A stretch of 64,000 nucleotides of DNA from Liolophura sinensis (taxonomy: Eukaryota > Mollusca > Polyplacophora > Chitonida > Chitonidae): positions 20,405,501 to 20,469,500 of the forward strand of contig NC_088303.1 of NCBI RefSeq assembly GCF_032854445.1. Direction: 5' to 3'. Shown piece by piece: positions 12,357-24,039 of this stretch (its first letter is position 1; every line of letters starts with the position of its first letter). The translations under genes were made by a program, and so were the position numbers. The notes beneath the pieces are model-generated. The model was given only the letters and a program-made list of their open reading frames with translations, made no database searches and was not told the DNA's origin.

Positions 12357-13682
12357 AAAAACCCTAACGAAGTGACTTTGATGGCTATTTGTCAACACAA
12401 CAGGCTACTTAATTTCCGAATTGATTTCTAGAACCTTAGGCGAACTGTAGTATAGGAAGAAAGAAATCTGAGAAGCTTTTTTGCTCTGTTACATGTTCAA
12501 CCACATCATGTACTCCCTATGAAGAAATAAAAACCAAACGTTCCATGTGTCCTTTCACACCCTGACCAACGCTTTAAGCCAGGGTTGTTTGGCACTCTGT
12601 CCACGCTGCAGCGTTATTGGATCTACAGACAGTGTTGAAATTCACCATTCTTGTATTCTCGCTTACGTTGTATAAGCAGTTATGTGCTACTTCAGTTCAA
12701 ATTATGATAAATACTCTGTTCTGCTGGGGAGAAAAATTTCTCAATTAGTGCGCCTTTTTACCAGCCTCTCATCTTTAAATAAAGAATGAATTTCGCTCCC
12801 AGCTTTGTAGGAATTTCGTTTCACTTGATCAAAGTAAATAGCTTATCTAGTGGGAGCAATGTTGATGTATTTTGAGTTAATCATGTTATTATGTCGCTTA
12901 CAATTTGTGAGGGCACGATACTGTATAATATGCATAATTATTATAGCTACGAGGCAATACCCGTGTTAGCACAAAGGACAGGCTAGGTTTTTCCATTGCC
13001 GAGGGCACATCCAATGAAAGTGCTGCTTGCGGGAAGATCGACTTTAAACTCTATGAGAATTTTTCTGCGGGTTTTCTGATAATACGCTACTTTACCTCTT
13101 TAATCGGGCGATGAATTTATGGCCACGAGCATTGCTGTGCTGTTAGCAGACATTGCATAAACCCAAAGGCGCCAAACGTGGCAAACAATGCACGGTTGAT
13201 TTCGAATGGTCCAGCTGTGAATGATGGACACATGCCTGTGCCTGTTTTAATATCCCGTAATTTCTAAAATGTCTTTAAAGAAATATCCAATAAAGACGCA
13301 TTCTGCTATAGTGAGTGGGTGATTTTCCTTTGACCCCGGGCAGCTATCAAGATGTCGGGTCTGGGGAAATTCAAAATGGCGTAAATACAAACAACTCCGG
13401 TTAATAGTCCGTGTCGTGAATAAATACATGTATTATCAATGGAGTTGACACGTGGCAATAATTAGAAGATTTCCATGATATCAGATTGGACAAAAACATC
13501 TGGATGTTTTTTGTCAAGATCTCGTCACGATAATTCGTTAAGAACGAAGTCCTCCGTGAAAACATGGGGCGCACTTCATATTCCTCTTTGTATACAGTAG
13601 ACTTATACAGCCCATGTCCCGGTATCGTCCCTAACGTAAGCCTGGTCCAACCTGGTATATTGGTCACTTTACTACCCTACTA

Positions 13683-13752
13683 TGTCTTCGTCAGATGGCT
13701 GAAAAATTGCTAAGTTCGACGTAAAAGCCTAAGCATACATACATACATACTA
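13683..13752 (+). mobile_element. SINE 3' tail remnant with (ACAT)n end
   Basis: TTCGTCAGATGGCTGAAAAA, then TTGCTAAGTTCGACGT and AAGCCTAAGC followed by CATACATACATACATAC. This matches the 3' end of the complete SINE at 62157-62522, with an ACAT tail in place of CACT. Confidence 0.65.
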
Positions 13753-14055
13753 CTGTGTACAAAATAAGGACTCGTTTGTCGAGCTATAGTTGTAATCCGA
13801 TATAAACTGGATGCCAGTCAGTGTCAAGAAACAATCAAGGTTGTGAGATCGAATCCGGTTCTAGGAGGTCAGACATGCAACGGCTTGACATCTGCCAGTT
13901 GTAATAAGCCAGGTATAAATGGGTTTGCCCCGGGGTCATGCGGGATTCCGTAACGCTATATAGAGACTATGGAAACCAGGGAAGACACAGAGTACATTAA
14001 CTGTGACAATTCACTGGTGAAGTTTAAAACAACATGAAATCGTATGCGACGACCC

Positions 14056-15135
14056 AACATTTTTAATTCAGACAGGGTTCAGTCTCTCTTTACACGTGAA
14101 TTATACAACTAACTTGCCATTTCTACTTCAGACAGGGTTCAGTTTCTCTCTTTACAAGTGAATTATACAACTAACCTGCCATTTCTACATCAGACAGGGT
14201 TCAGTTTCTCTCTTTACAAGTGAATTATACAACTAACCTGCCATTTCTACTTCAGTCAGGGTCCAGTCTCTCTTTACAAGTGAATTATACAACTAACCTG
14301 CCATGTCTACTTCAGACAGGGTTCAGTCTCTCTTTACAAATAAATTATACAACTAACTTGCATTTCTACTTCAGGCAGGGTTCAGTCTCTCTTTACAAGT
14401 GAATTATACAACTAACCTGCATTTTTACTTCAGACAGTGTTCATTCTCTCTGTACAAATGAATTATACAACTAACCTGCATTTTTACTTCAGACAGTGTT
14501 CAGTCTCTCTTTACAAGTGAATTATACAACTAAGTTGCATTTCTACTTCAGACAGGGTTCAGTCTCTCTTTACAAGCGAATTATAAAACTAAGTTGCATT
14601 TCTACTTCAGCTAGGGTTCAGTCTCTCTTTACAAATGAATTATACAACTAACCTGCATTTTTACTTCAGACAGGGTTCAGTCCCTCTTTACAAATGAATT
14701 ATACAACTAAGTTTCATTTCTACTTCAGACATGGTTCAGTCTCTCTTTACACGTGAATTATACAACTAAGTTGCATTTTTACTTCAGCCAGGGTTCAGTC
14801 TCTCTTTACAAGAGAATTATACAACTAACCTGCACTTTTATTTTAAACAGGGTTCAGTCTCTCTTTACAAGTGAATTATACAACTAACTTGCATTTTTAC
14901 TTCAGCCAGGGTTCAGTCTCTCTTTACAAGTGAATTATACAACTAACCTGCACTTTTACTTCAGCTAGGGTTCAGTCTCTCTTTACAAGTGAATTATACA
15001 ACTAACCTGCACTTTTACTTCAGACAGTGTTCAGTCTCTCTTTACAAGTGAATTATACAACTAACCTGCCATTTTTACTTCAGACATGGCTCAATCTCTC
15101 TTTACAAGTGAATTATACGACAATTAACCTGACAT
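14056..15135. repeat. Tandem array, ~59-62-bp unit
   Basis: About 18 copies of a unit containing TTCAGTCTCTCTTTACAAGT, GAATTATACAACTAACCTGC and ATTTTTACTTCAGACAGG. CAGTCTCT or a variant starts at 14080, 14140, 14202, 14264, 14324 and 14383. Spacing falls from about 62 to 59 bp as an extra TC and a C are lost. Frames that open through it (for example 14220-14402) are repeat translations. Confidence 0.95.
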
Positions 15136-15960
15136 TTTTTACCGGAAATAAAATCTTTTCTCGTTGCACCTCACAAGCGTCACACCAGATGCGTTCTGTC
15201 AGAGACAGAAACATTTGCCATGGGATTCATTTATGTACAAATGGCGACATCTGCTTATTACATCTACTCTTTGCATCGCTCTGCCTGCACTGGAAAACCC
15301 GCGTCAGTCGCTGTACGTATGTAGCCGTCCTTGGTTAAGAATAATAATCTAATCCGATTAGTTAGAGGCCAAGCCTTGAGCCATATCGTACCAGCAGCTT
15401 CTGGATTCTGGATGTGCATCTAATATACAGATTAGAGCGCTGGAATCTGAAGTTTGTCGTGACTGATATATCCAGTCGTATTAATGTACAACCCCCTAAC
15501 TGTCAATAAGGACCCACGAACAATAAGAGCTGGGAAATCCATGGACTCCCTGTTTAAGGCCTGATTTGAATTCGTACCTTGTTGCCTAACAGTCATGACA
15601 AACTTATTTCTGTGGGTAAATGTAAAACTCCAGATTAGGTATCTAAAGTACGATTTGATAGAAAGACTATTATTTGTATTATAGCACAAACTTTCATCAC
15701 GTTGCTTCAGGTTTTCGTAAATTTTCTGGTAAATCACGTCACATTGCAGAAATCTGACCAAATAGACGAATCCTGACAAATGTGTGTAGTCTTCCGCATA
15801 ATGTAGTCAACGAAGTAGACACACTGCCGAACTATTATCAAACTATTGAATAACTATCAACGTACCATTCACCACAATAGTAGACTTACTGTATACATGT
15901 TATCAAACTTTACAATAAGTGTAATACAACAGTAATAACTGACTGCACGCCATAAGGAAA
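15136..15960. other. Intergenic, no feature recognised
   Basis: Spacer between the 59-bp and 41-bp arrays. Open frames at 15164-15352 (plus) and 15432-15779 (minus, 115 codons) resemble no family I know and lack codon or exon support. Confidence 0.45.
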
Positions 15961-15964
15961 GTGG

Positions 15965-16672
15965 ACATAGTGTCTAATTTCTGTCACAATTCACCATGCC
16001 AGTAAATATACTGTCTAACTGCTGTCACAATTCACCATGCCAGTAAATATACTGTTTAGACTGCTATCACAGTTCACAATTCACCATGCCAGTAAATATA
16101 CTGTCTAACTGCTGTCACAATTCGCCATGCCAGTAAATATACTGTCTAACTGCTATCACAGTTCACCATACCAGTGGACATACTATCTAACTGCTTTCAC
16201 AATTCACCATACCAATGGACATACTGTCTAACTGTTGTCACAATTTACCATACCAATGGACTACTAACCACTGTCAAAATTCACTATACCAGTGGATATG
16301 TCTCATTGCCGTCACAATACGTCATACCAGTGGATATACTGTCTCACTGCCGCCACAGTGCGTCATACCAGTGGATATATTGTCTCACTGCCGTCAAAAT
16401 GCGTCATACCAGTGGATATACCAGTGAACATACAGTCTAACTGCTGTCAAAATTCACTATACCAGTGGATATGTCTCATTGCCGTCACAATGCGTCATAC
16501 CAGTGGATATACTGTCTCACTGCCGTCACAATGCGTCATACCAGTGGATATACCAGTGAACATACAGTCTAACTGCTGTCACAATTCACCACACCAGTGG
16601 AAATACTTCCATTTGCTGTTACAGTCCACCATGCCAGTCGACATACTGCCTCACTGTTATCACAATTCACAA
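15965..16672. repeat. Tandem array, ~41-bp unit
   Basis: About 17 copies of a unit like CACCATGCCAGTAAATATAC plus TGTCTAACTGCTGTCACAAT. The array drifts from GCCAGTAAATATACTG types at the left to ATACCAGTGGATATACTG types at the right. A block of several units is duplicated: AGTGGATATGTCTCATTGCC occurs at 16291 and again at 16464, 173 bp later. Confidence 0.93.
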
Positions 16673-16674
16673 TT

Positions 16675-17470
16675 TATATCATTATAAAGGACAAAGAATT
16701 CGCATGTTATCACACTTTACAGAGAACATACTAGAGCTTTACTACGACACGTTTGTATTAATATGAAATAATTACTCAGCGAAATTCTAAAGATTTCCTA
16801 AATGGTCTTCGTACATGCAGCTGGCATCAGAAATACCCTATTGTTCATCCAGCATATAGTTATAACGTCACTATAGACCACTTGATTGCAATTTGTTAAA
16901 TTGTCCTTTTGGCCGGAGGGTTAGTCGTTGTACACAGTCATGCCTCGTGACTTAGATGACGCTCTGATTGTGGTTAGTTTATACGGCGGTGTTCTCCTAC
17001 AGGTGTGTCTCACCGCAGGGCTGCCGCGCTCACAGAGCTAAGCAACACGTGCATTGTCATCTCGACTCACGTGTCATATGAACAATTATGTAAGTCGCTA
17101 AATACGATGGGTTATATAGAATACCACGTAGATGCCGATGATGAGAACAGTATACTATGTTCTATGACATCACAAAGACTACATATACAGTATATACGTG
17201 TCCGTAAGAGCATTCAACTTCTGATCAAGTATGACGTTATACCCGAAGCACTCACTCACTCACTCACTCAACTTCGGGTCATTAAAAGAACAGAAATAAC
17301 AGAATGAATGTTGTGCTGATATGATGCAAAGTTTAAGGGCTTACTCAAGCGCTTTCGGGATTAGGTGGCTCGTCAGGATTTGGCAGGCTTTCTACAGGTT
17401 ATTACACCAGGGTATTACACCAGGGTATTACACCCAGCTGCATTGCAAAAAAATTATGGCAAGGTGTGCA
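16675..17470. other. Intergenic, short repeats only
   Basis: Contains a remnant with CACTCACTCACTCACTCA enclosed by an 8-bp inverted repeat (ACCCGAAG at 17241, CTTCGGGT at 17272) and three copies of a 15-bp AGGTATTACACC-like motif near 17395-17440. An open frame of 100 codons begins at 17005 but resembles no family I know. Confidence 0.5.
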
Positions 17471-17475
17471 GGTCC

Positions 17476-17860
17476 CGGGATCAGGACGCGATCTTTGAAT
17501 TAAGACATAAATTTCAAATCACTGTAAACTTGTTAATTCTTACGTAACAAGGTCAATATACTGCTTGACAGTGTAAATTCTGGGTAAGTTATTGTAAAAC
17601 AAATTTCAGCTAAAATAATTAGCTAAATAAAAAACATTCTAAGTTTAATGATTGATATTTTGACTTAAGTTTAAGATCGGGTCGTGATCCCAGGGCTCTG
17701 TCATTGATATGTCATTTTAGCTGAAATTTGCTGTTTAATAACTTGTTCAGAATTTACGTCTGCAAGCAGTATTTTAACTTTGTTTCGTAAAAAATAACAA
17801 TTTCAAAGCGATTTTAAATTTTGACTTAAGTCTAAGATGGCTTTGTGATCGCGGGGTCAG
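17476..17860. mobile_element. Palindromic (foldback/MITE-like) element
   Basis: An inverted repeat of about 385 bp. The best-matching arms lie at roughly 17537-17620 and 17712-17797: the first contains ATACTGCTTGACA, GTAAATTCTG and AAATTTCAGCTAAAAT; the second holds the reverse complement of nearly the same order. Weaker pairing continues outward (CGCGATC near 17488; GATCGCG near 17848). A ~35-bp direct repeat starting GACTTAAGT occurs near 17661 and 17823. No transposase frame is present, so a non-autonomous DNA element is the likeliest explanation. Confidence 0.65.
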
Positions 17861-17865
17861 GCCTA

Positions 17866-17992
17866 CAAGTAAGGTATATAATGTAAACGGCCAAGCATTT
17901 ACAAGGACTTCTCGGCAAGTAAGATATATAATGTAGATGGCCAAGCATATACAAGGACTTCTCGGCAAGTAAGATATATAATATAATACAAC
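17866..17992. repeat. Short tandem array, ~50-bp unit
   Basis: Two and a half copies of a unit with GCAAGTAAGATATATAATGT, then GGCCAAGCATATACAAGGAC and TTCTCG. The first copy is slightly diverged. Confidence 0.85.
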
Positions 17993-18730
17993 GTATTTAT
18001 TGTAATGCCCATGTGATATTCCAGGTTTTGTGCCAGGCCCAGTAGATGCCTATTCTGCCCAGCCTTAAGACTAGGAATGATTTTCTGTCACGAATGGAGT
18101 CTAATTCCCACGTTTTGTCCCCTGGGTGTCTGGCCCGGGGGTGAAGGAAGCCAGTCGCCCTTCACGCTGCAAGGCTACGGTTAAGGCAGGTGGAGACCCG
18201 CCCGTAATGACCCGCCCCGGGGGAAACAGATGCGGGCCAGGGAGTAGCTTCCCTTCAAATATACACTACAGCACTCCTCCATGGCTTCCGGCAGTATATG
18301 CAGTCAGTATTTTTAAGGGCAGAATAGTTCGGTAAATTGCTTAGCCCCAAGTGCTGTATATGATTCAACCTAAATCGTATCCCAGCATCACTATGCTGGT
18401 TCCACAATATAAACACAAGCCGTACGCTGATAATATCAACTGTTGACTTGTATACCTGAATATAAGTAGGAACATAGCAGTGCCGTATTAACAGTTATAT
18501 ACTACGCTGGAATTTTTATCATTTTATCAAAGATAAACCCATGCAGTAGTCGGTCGCTTGTAATCCTAATAAAATCCTAATAGATTCGTTTGAAAACCAC
18601 TTGTCTTCCACCAGTATATATATGGTTGGAAGTCTGTATATGGCATGTAGGAAATGAAACTCGTCAATAACTACTCAAAGGTAGGTGAATATATACAGTG
18701 AAATATTGCGGGTAAATGCTTTAAAGAACA

Positions 18731-18928
18731 ATCAAATAATTTATTTATTATTTATTTATTTATTTATTTCATTAGTGTTTAACGCCGTATACTCAAGAAG
18801 ATTTCACTTATAATGACGGCGATCAACATTATGGTGGGAGGGAACCGGGCAGAGAAACCCACGACCACCCGCAGGTTGCTGCAAGACCTTCCCACGTACG
18901 GCCGGAGAGGAAGCCAACATGAGCTGGG
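18731..18928 (-). mobile_element. SINE copy, head truncated
   Basis: Minus-orientation copy of the dominant SINE. On the plus strand the order is (ATTT)n, GTGTTTAACGCCGTATACTC, ATTTCACTTATAATGACGGC, ATTATGGTGGGAGG, then CCCACGTACGGCCGGAGAGG and AACATGAGCTGGGA. It stops before the promoter boxes of the head. Confidence 0.88.
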
Positions 18929-18930
18929 AA

Positions 18931-21900
18931 CAATCAAAGAAATGAAATAGTATACGTGTACATTTATTTACGGAGAGTACCTTTTCCGTGTATACGGTCA
19001 GCTTTGTGTATGTATAACAAGTACGTAGCGCCATTTTCGAATCGCTGCCACGACAACTGAACAGACGACAACGCCAAACACCTCGATTTTGTAGGAAAGC
19101 TAGCTGAAATATGACATTTTTTACACGAAGGCATTGTCTCAGAGTCTTATAAAATATCGGTTTGTATAATAACTAGCATGATTTATACATGATGCGAATT
19201 CATTTGTTGTACACAACAAAAAAGGGTTTCTCTCTTCTAACGTAAGATATAAATCTACTGCATATCATCTTTCAAGAAAACTAACACCAAAGAAGATTTT
19301 CGAATATTTTTTCTTTCACAAGAATTCAAACGATAGACCTTCGGGCAGATCGTGCTTATCAGTTTCACTACTGTCAAACGTGCGCATGCTGAAGAGGATA
19401 TCCAACGATGAGCAAATATATTGTTGAAACTTAATAGCAAGCCAGCGACCTCTGTATACTGGCAAAAATCTGTATGAAGACAAAGAGGGCAAATAGGACT
19501 ATCTGATGCGATACAGATATACAACGAGAGGACGGAGAGTTGTCTTCCCAAACTGTTGGAGCCACATTTCCGTTCAACTTGCCTGCAAAAGCCTAACATA
19601 GCGACAGACCTGTACTTTAACAAATACATGTAACAAATATTACCTAGCATCGAATGCATCTTCGAATGCCACCAGTAGGCAGAAGATACTCAAAGGTAAA
19701 GACTCCACAAAAGACAGCACAATGCTGCAAATTAAATCTGCATGCGAAGTACCATTATACTTGCTGATTACATATTTCTGTTATATTGCTGCCATTGCCA
19801 ATCATAGTGTGATCATACTGCAGTCTCACTGAACGGCCATGCCGAAGACATCATGCATATGTGAAGTCTACAAACAGTCACATTATAGTCACGGGATATA
19901 TGGACGGACAGGGTTAGGCCCATTCCTTCATATCGAGTTCCAAGCCAAAAGGTACCGCAACTTTTGCATCGTTAAGGCTATTCTACAATGCTATAACCTT
20001 CGTCATCCTTTGTCGAATTTCCAGAACAATGTTCAGGTACTGAAATCGAATGCTTAAAACAAAGAATACTTCAATATGTTTATTTCACTGCTGTTCAACA
20101 AAATTTTTCAGTTACACGATGACGGTGAGTTTTATGAGTGTGGGGAACTGGAATGCCCAGGGTAAACCATCAGGATTTGACCGGCCCGTTTCCCAATGTG
20201 TGACGTACTCACACTTGCACGACATAGTGGCGGAAGACAAGTTGTCTTCAAACAGCCATTTTTTGCCTCCATTACTTAATATATATTTTCTTTATTTATC
20301 TTTTTATTTGCACATTGTTGTTCATTGCCTTACACAAGAATTGTTCACTTATATGTATGTTTGGGGATTTACGTCGTACTTAACAATTTTTTCAGGCATA
20401 TGACGACGATGTTTGTTATAAGTGGAGGAACCCACAAACTGCATGACCAAGGCCAGATTTGATCTCGCTTCTCGTGTGTCATTGCGATTGAAAGGTTAGC
20501 CCCTCAACCACCCGGCCAAGACACTCTCCCCTACTACCTTAACATAGTATAAAATTTCATTTTCAGTGGTTTATATACATGATCAGGCTAATTTTCCGTT
20601 TGAAGTCTTTTTTGTTCTCAGCATGATACAAATGAAACCTTTGGAGTTCGTACTGTAAGGCGGAGAATCGGCCACAGAGAGCTGCGATAAGAAAGTGCAA
20701 ATTTCAAAATCGCAGCACAATTCTGTAAATTTCCAAATAAGAAGTATAAAACTTGCTCGAGTAACCCATACAAGTTACATAGCCATAACAGAGATGCTTA
20801 GCAGTAACTGGATTCAAAGTTTCATGTGTGTATTTCTATGTGCTGTCAAAGTTTCGTTTTTGTTAATGTCGGTCTTCATATGTAAATAATAAGCTTTAAA
20901 ATGTGATCAGTTTTTGTCATATTTTGGCAACTTTAAAAGCGATTTCATCCTTCGTAGTATAGTGAACTAACAAAATCAAAATAGAGATCAGGTTGAACCT
21001 CGTGGAAGAGTCCCAATCTTTGTGGGGTTTTCTTTTCTTTGGCAACATACTTTTTTATGTAAGGAAAGTTATAGGCTGGCTTGCATCAAATAAGTGTTAC
21101 CATGAAAAAGAATGGATAATTGTTAAGCTGTGGTATTACGTAATCATACGAGAATCCTGGTTGAGGGGACATGTGTTCCCCTAGCCATCATTAACATGTT
21201 GTGCGTAGCGGAAGTATAAGGCTGAACATTTGTTATATATGTATTTAATAGACTGGTGCATAACTGCGGGCTCAAGAATTTTTCAGAAAGCTACATTTGT
21301 GATGCACTGATTTTCCCTATTCTACAAGGCCTAAAAAGATATTTCAGTGTGTCTGGAGCAGGCTATTAATTTTTCGATCTTATGACCTATACATTTCTTC
21401 AATTCATTCTTGCCATATAACAAGAATAGAAAAGTAAAACAACTGAAAAAAGAAATACCCTTACGAGTATGTCAGCAGCTATCATACACTGCAATAATCA
21501 GTTTCGTCTCTTGAGATGAACAATTTCCTGCACTGAGGCCGATTCCCCGCCTTACCATACCAGTCCTTTTGAAATACTAGTTGTTGAGGGGCGTCTATAT
21601 TCAAGTAACCATTCAAGTAAAAGACTGTATACATTGTATTTGTATGTACATAATCTAGCAAGCACCCAAATTCTAAAATCGGTACCCCTTTTGTGAGCAA
21701 CATTGGTGACTAAGAATCCGGCATCGTACTCAGTAATATTAGACTTACAGAGCTGCATGCAGTCAGTTTCATATGCATGGGTGGTTAAAAGGTAAATTCT
21801 CTGAGTAAACTACTGACCTTTAGCAAGTATATGGCGAACTTTTCCTAATGTGAGGCCAAGATTTTCACTTTGAAGGTAGCAAAATAAATTATGTCATATA

Positions 21901-22040
21901 TTTGTGGAAGAAATGTGATTTTGAACTTCATGCAAGGTTAGTTGTAAACTGTCCAGCGACCGTCGATGGTCGCTCATTGTCAGCAAGGTCCCGATAATAT
22001 TCGAGGCAGCGGAAAAGTCCTTGAGAATTCAAAAATATAT
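18931..22040. other. Intergenic, no gene recognised
   Basis: Single-copy-looking sequence apart from a SINE of a second family. The longest frame (19255-19659, minus, 134 codons) is cysteine-containing but matches no domain I recognise, and I see no partner exons. The immediate left flank, 18050-18310, is GC-richer than its surroundings, also without a recognisable product. Confidence 0.45.
20355..20525 (-). mobile_element. SINE of a second family
   Basis: On the plus strand: TTTACGTCGTACTTAACAAT, TTTTTCAGGCATATGACGAC, GGAGGAACCCACAAACTGCA, then a tRNA-like end with GGTTAGCCCCTCAACCACC and CGGCCAAGAC. Read on the minus strand this end gives an A-box-like TGGCCGGGTGGTTGAGGGGC. The tail equals that of the complete SINE at 62157-62522. 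A related fragment lies near 20091-20165. Confidence 0.65.
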
Positions 22041-22046
22041 GTTTTA

Positions 22047-22090
22047 TTAATTTTATTTATCTGTTTATTTAAATGTTGTTTATCGCCATA
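22047..22090 (-). mobile_element. SINE tail fragment next to a full SINE
   Basis: TTTATTTATCTGTTTATTTA followed by AATGTTGTTTATCGCCATA is the minus-orientation tail of the dominant SINE. It ends just where a plus-orientation full-length copy begins, suggesting insertion of one copy into an older one. Confidence 0.6.
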
Positions 22091-22103
22091 TTAAAAAATT
22101 CTC

Positions 22104-22369
22104 GGGGCCTCCTTGGCCGAGGGGGTTAGCACGCCAGGGCGGCGCAATCACCCAGGAGCCTCTCACCAATGCGGTCGCTGTGAGTTCAAGTCCAGCCCAT
22201 GCTGGCTTCCTCTCCAGCTGTACGTGGGAAGGCCTGTCAGCAACCTGCTGATGGTCGTGGATTTCCCCCTGGCTCTGCCCAGTTTCCCCCCACCATAATG
22301 CTGGCCGCCGTCGTATAAGTGAAATATTCTTGAATACGGCGTAAAGCACTAATCAAATATATAAATAAG
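22104..22369 (+). mobile_element. Full-length tRNA-derived SINE
   Basis: The best plus-strand reference copy in the window. It starts GGGGCCTCCTTGG and has an A-box-like TGGCCGAGGGGGTTAGC at 22114 and a B-box-like GAGTTCAAGTCC at 22182, typical of a Leu/Ser-type tRNA head. The body follows with GCTGGCTTCCTCTCC, TACGTGGGAAGG, CAGCAACCTGCTGATGG and CACCATAATGCTGGCCGCC. The 3' end has GTATAAGTGAAATATTCTTG, ATACGGCGTAAAGCAC and an AATCAAATATATAAATAA tail. Near-identical AAAAAATTCTC flanks at about 22093 and 22370 look like the target-site duplication. Confidence 0.92.
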
Positions 22370-22381
22370 AAAAAATTTCTC

Positions 22382-23080
22382 ACTATATATACATATATGA
22401 TAGTATTCAGTGAGCTTTGGCAAGTTACTGACTAGCATTAACACGTTTGGTGTTCAAATATGTACACCATGTATATAGGTGAAAAACATGTGGAAGACAC
22501 CACCAAAACAACGCCACTGACCACATATTATCACCACGGCCCCATGAACTGACAATGGGGGGAATATATACGATATCCAAGTAGGTTTAAACTTCCATTT
22601 GGCTATACTTCATTAGAGGCAATCAACTGTGTAGGCCTATACATGTTCAGTGTTTAGAGAGTTAAGGTCCATATGTGATGGATTTAAACCACAAAATGTT
22701 ACCTACAGTAACTCCAATAACAAAAGTGACTAGGCCTACGAATCCGTTGTTTGAAGTCATTGCTAGGTGTGTCAATAAACTCCAGTCCATCTATACTTTG
22801 GTAGAAACTGAAATAAAAACAAATAGCCAATCTTAATTTGAAGATTGTGGTGCCTTGGCTTATATGCATGATCTACACACAAAGGAATATTGTTGTAATA
22901 TTCGGATACTGAAAAATGCTATCCGATGTTTCTGTTGTTGTTGTCGCTCTTCCTGATATCCTTCGTTATACATAGATGATTCAAACGCCATTTCTAAAAC
23001 ACGATATGACAGACAACAGTCTTGGTAACTGGTTCAGATTCGCGTAATATTCAACAAACTGCATGTATCGGTGAGACAGT
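22382..23080. other. Intergenic, no feature recognised
   Basis: AT-rich sequence between a SINE and the next tandem array, with no open frame or RNA gene I can support. Confidence 0.45.
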
Positions 23081-23084
23081 TGTA

Positions 23085-23325
23085 AAGAACAGGGACATGA
23101 ACGGCGATTCGGTGAGGCAGATACAAATGACAGAGATACGAACGGCGATTCGGTGAGACGGATACAAATGACAGAGATACGAACGGCGATTCGGTGAGAC
23201 AGATACAAATGACAGAGATACGAACGGCGATTCGGTGAGACAGATACAAATGACAGAGATACGAACGGCGATTCGGTGAGACAGACACAAATTACAGAGA
23301 TACGAACGGCGATTCGGTTTCGTGG
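23085..23325. repeat. Tandem array, 41-bp unit
   Basis: Six near-identical copies of a unit holding GATACGAACGGCGATTCGGT then GAGACAGATACAAATGACA. GCGATTCGGTG recurs every 41 bp (23104, 23145 and so on). All three minus-strand frames stay open across the array because the unit lacks stops and 41 is not a multiple of three, so the overlapping 79-124 codon frames are not evidence of a gene. Confidence 0.95.
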
Positions 23326-24039
23326 GTTAAACAAGCCGCATCCATATATAAGCACATGCTTGCTGATTGAAAACGGAATCTTTTCGACTGACGATGCCTA
23401 CAGCACCACTTCAGTACCACAGAGATCGGAAAAATCAGGAACTAAATCACTTGTAAGAATAATAAGAAATAAATAGTTATGCAAAGAGGTCCAAAAAGAT
23501 TTTAAATGTATGCGTATGTCTACACATTATTAAAGTCCTAGATTGATTTAATCTCATTTTTCGTCCCTACTTAAGTGATTTCTTTCCCTGTGGCTCTTTA
23601 TGTATACCAATCTGGCCAGTATTAGTCAACATGTGACAAATGCCGCTTGTTATATCCTGCTGTTGCTTGTCAAATTATTTCATTATTAATTTACATGCGC
23701 CGTATCAGACCTCAAGAACTTTGCAATTATACAATTAAGGCTTAGCGGAAACCGGTGGGAATTGTCACCATTCACTGGAAACCATTGCATGAACAAATCC
23801 TCTGACAAAACGTGCATAGCAACAGATTTAGCGGCAGGTAACGGTTTTGAATCCTCGACCTTACTGTTCGCGATCGACTTATGTGACGCCTTAGACGACT
23901 GGGGCCAATGAAGGTTCATGAGATGAATTGTGCATTAAGCAGTGTACTTGTTCAATGCAGATTAACAAATGTATGTCACATAACATAGAAGGTCTCAGAT
24001 TGATTTGAGACTGTAGGGTCATTATATAGGTACCTATAT

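Larger units (their letters stand above)
12080..14055. other. Intergenic, no gene recognised
   Basis: Single-copy-looking sequence with a short CCCCCA microsatellite and a SINE-tail remnant listed separately. A GATCGAATCC motif near 13849 resembles a tRNA B box but has no matching A box at the right distance. It may be the relic of another SINE head. Confidence 0.45.

Noticed and set aside
17005-17307. 100-codon plus-strand frame starting MSHRRAAALTEL
   Set aside because: Start is not an ATG, the end runs into CACT repeats, and no family resemblance is visible.
19255-19659. 134-codon minus-strand frame with several cysteines
   Set aside because: No match to a known family and no clear signal peptide or cysteine spacing; kept only as an unexplained frame.
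22981-23355. 124-codon minus-strand frame with SPNRRSYLCHLYLSHRIAV-type repeats
   Set aside because: It is one of three equally open frames across a 41-bp tandem array, so openness is a property of the unit.
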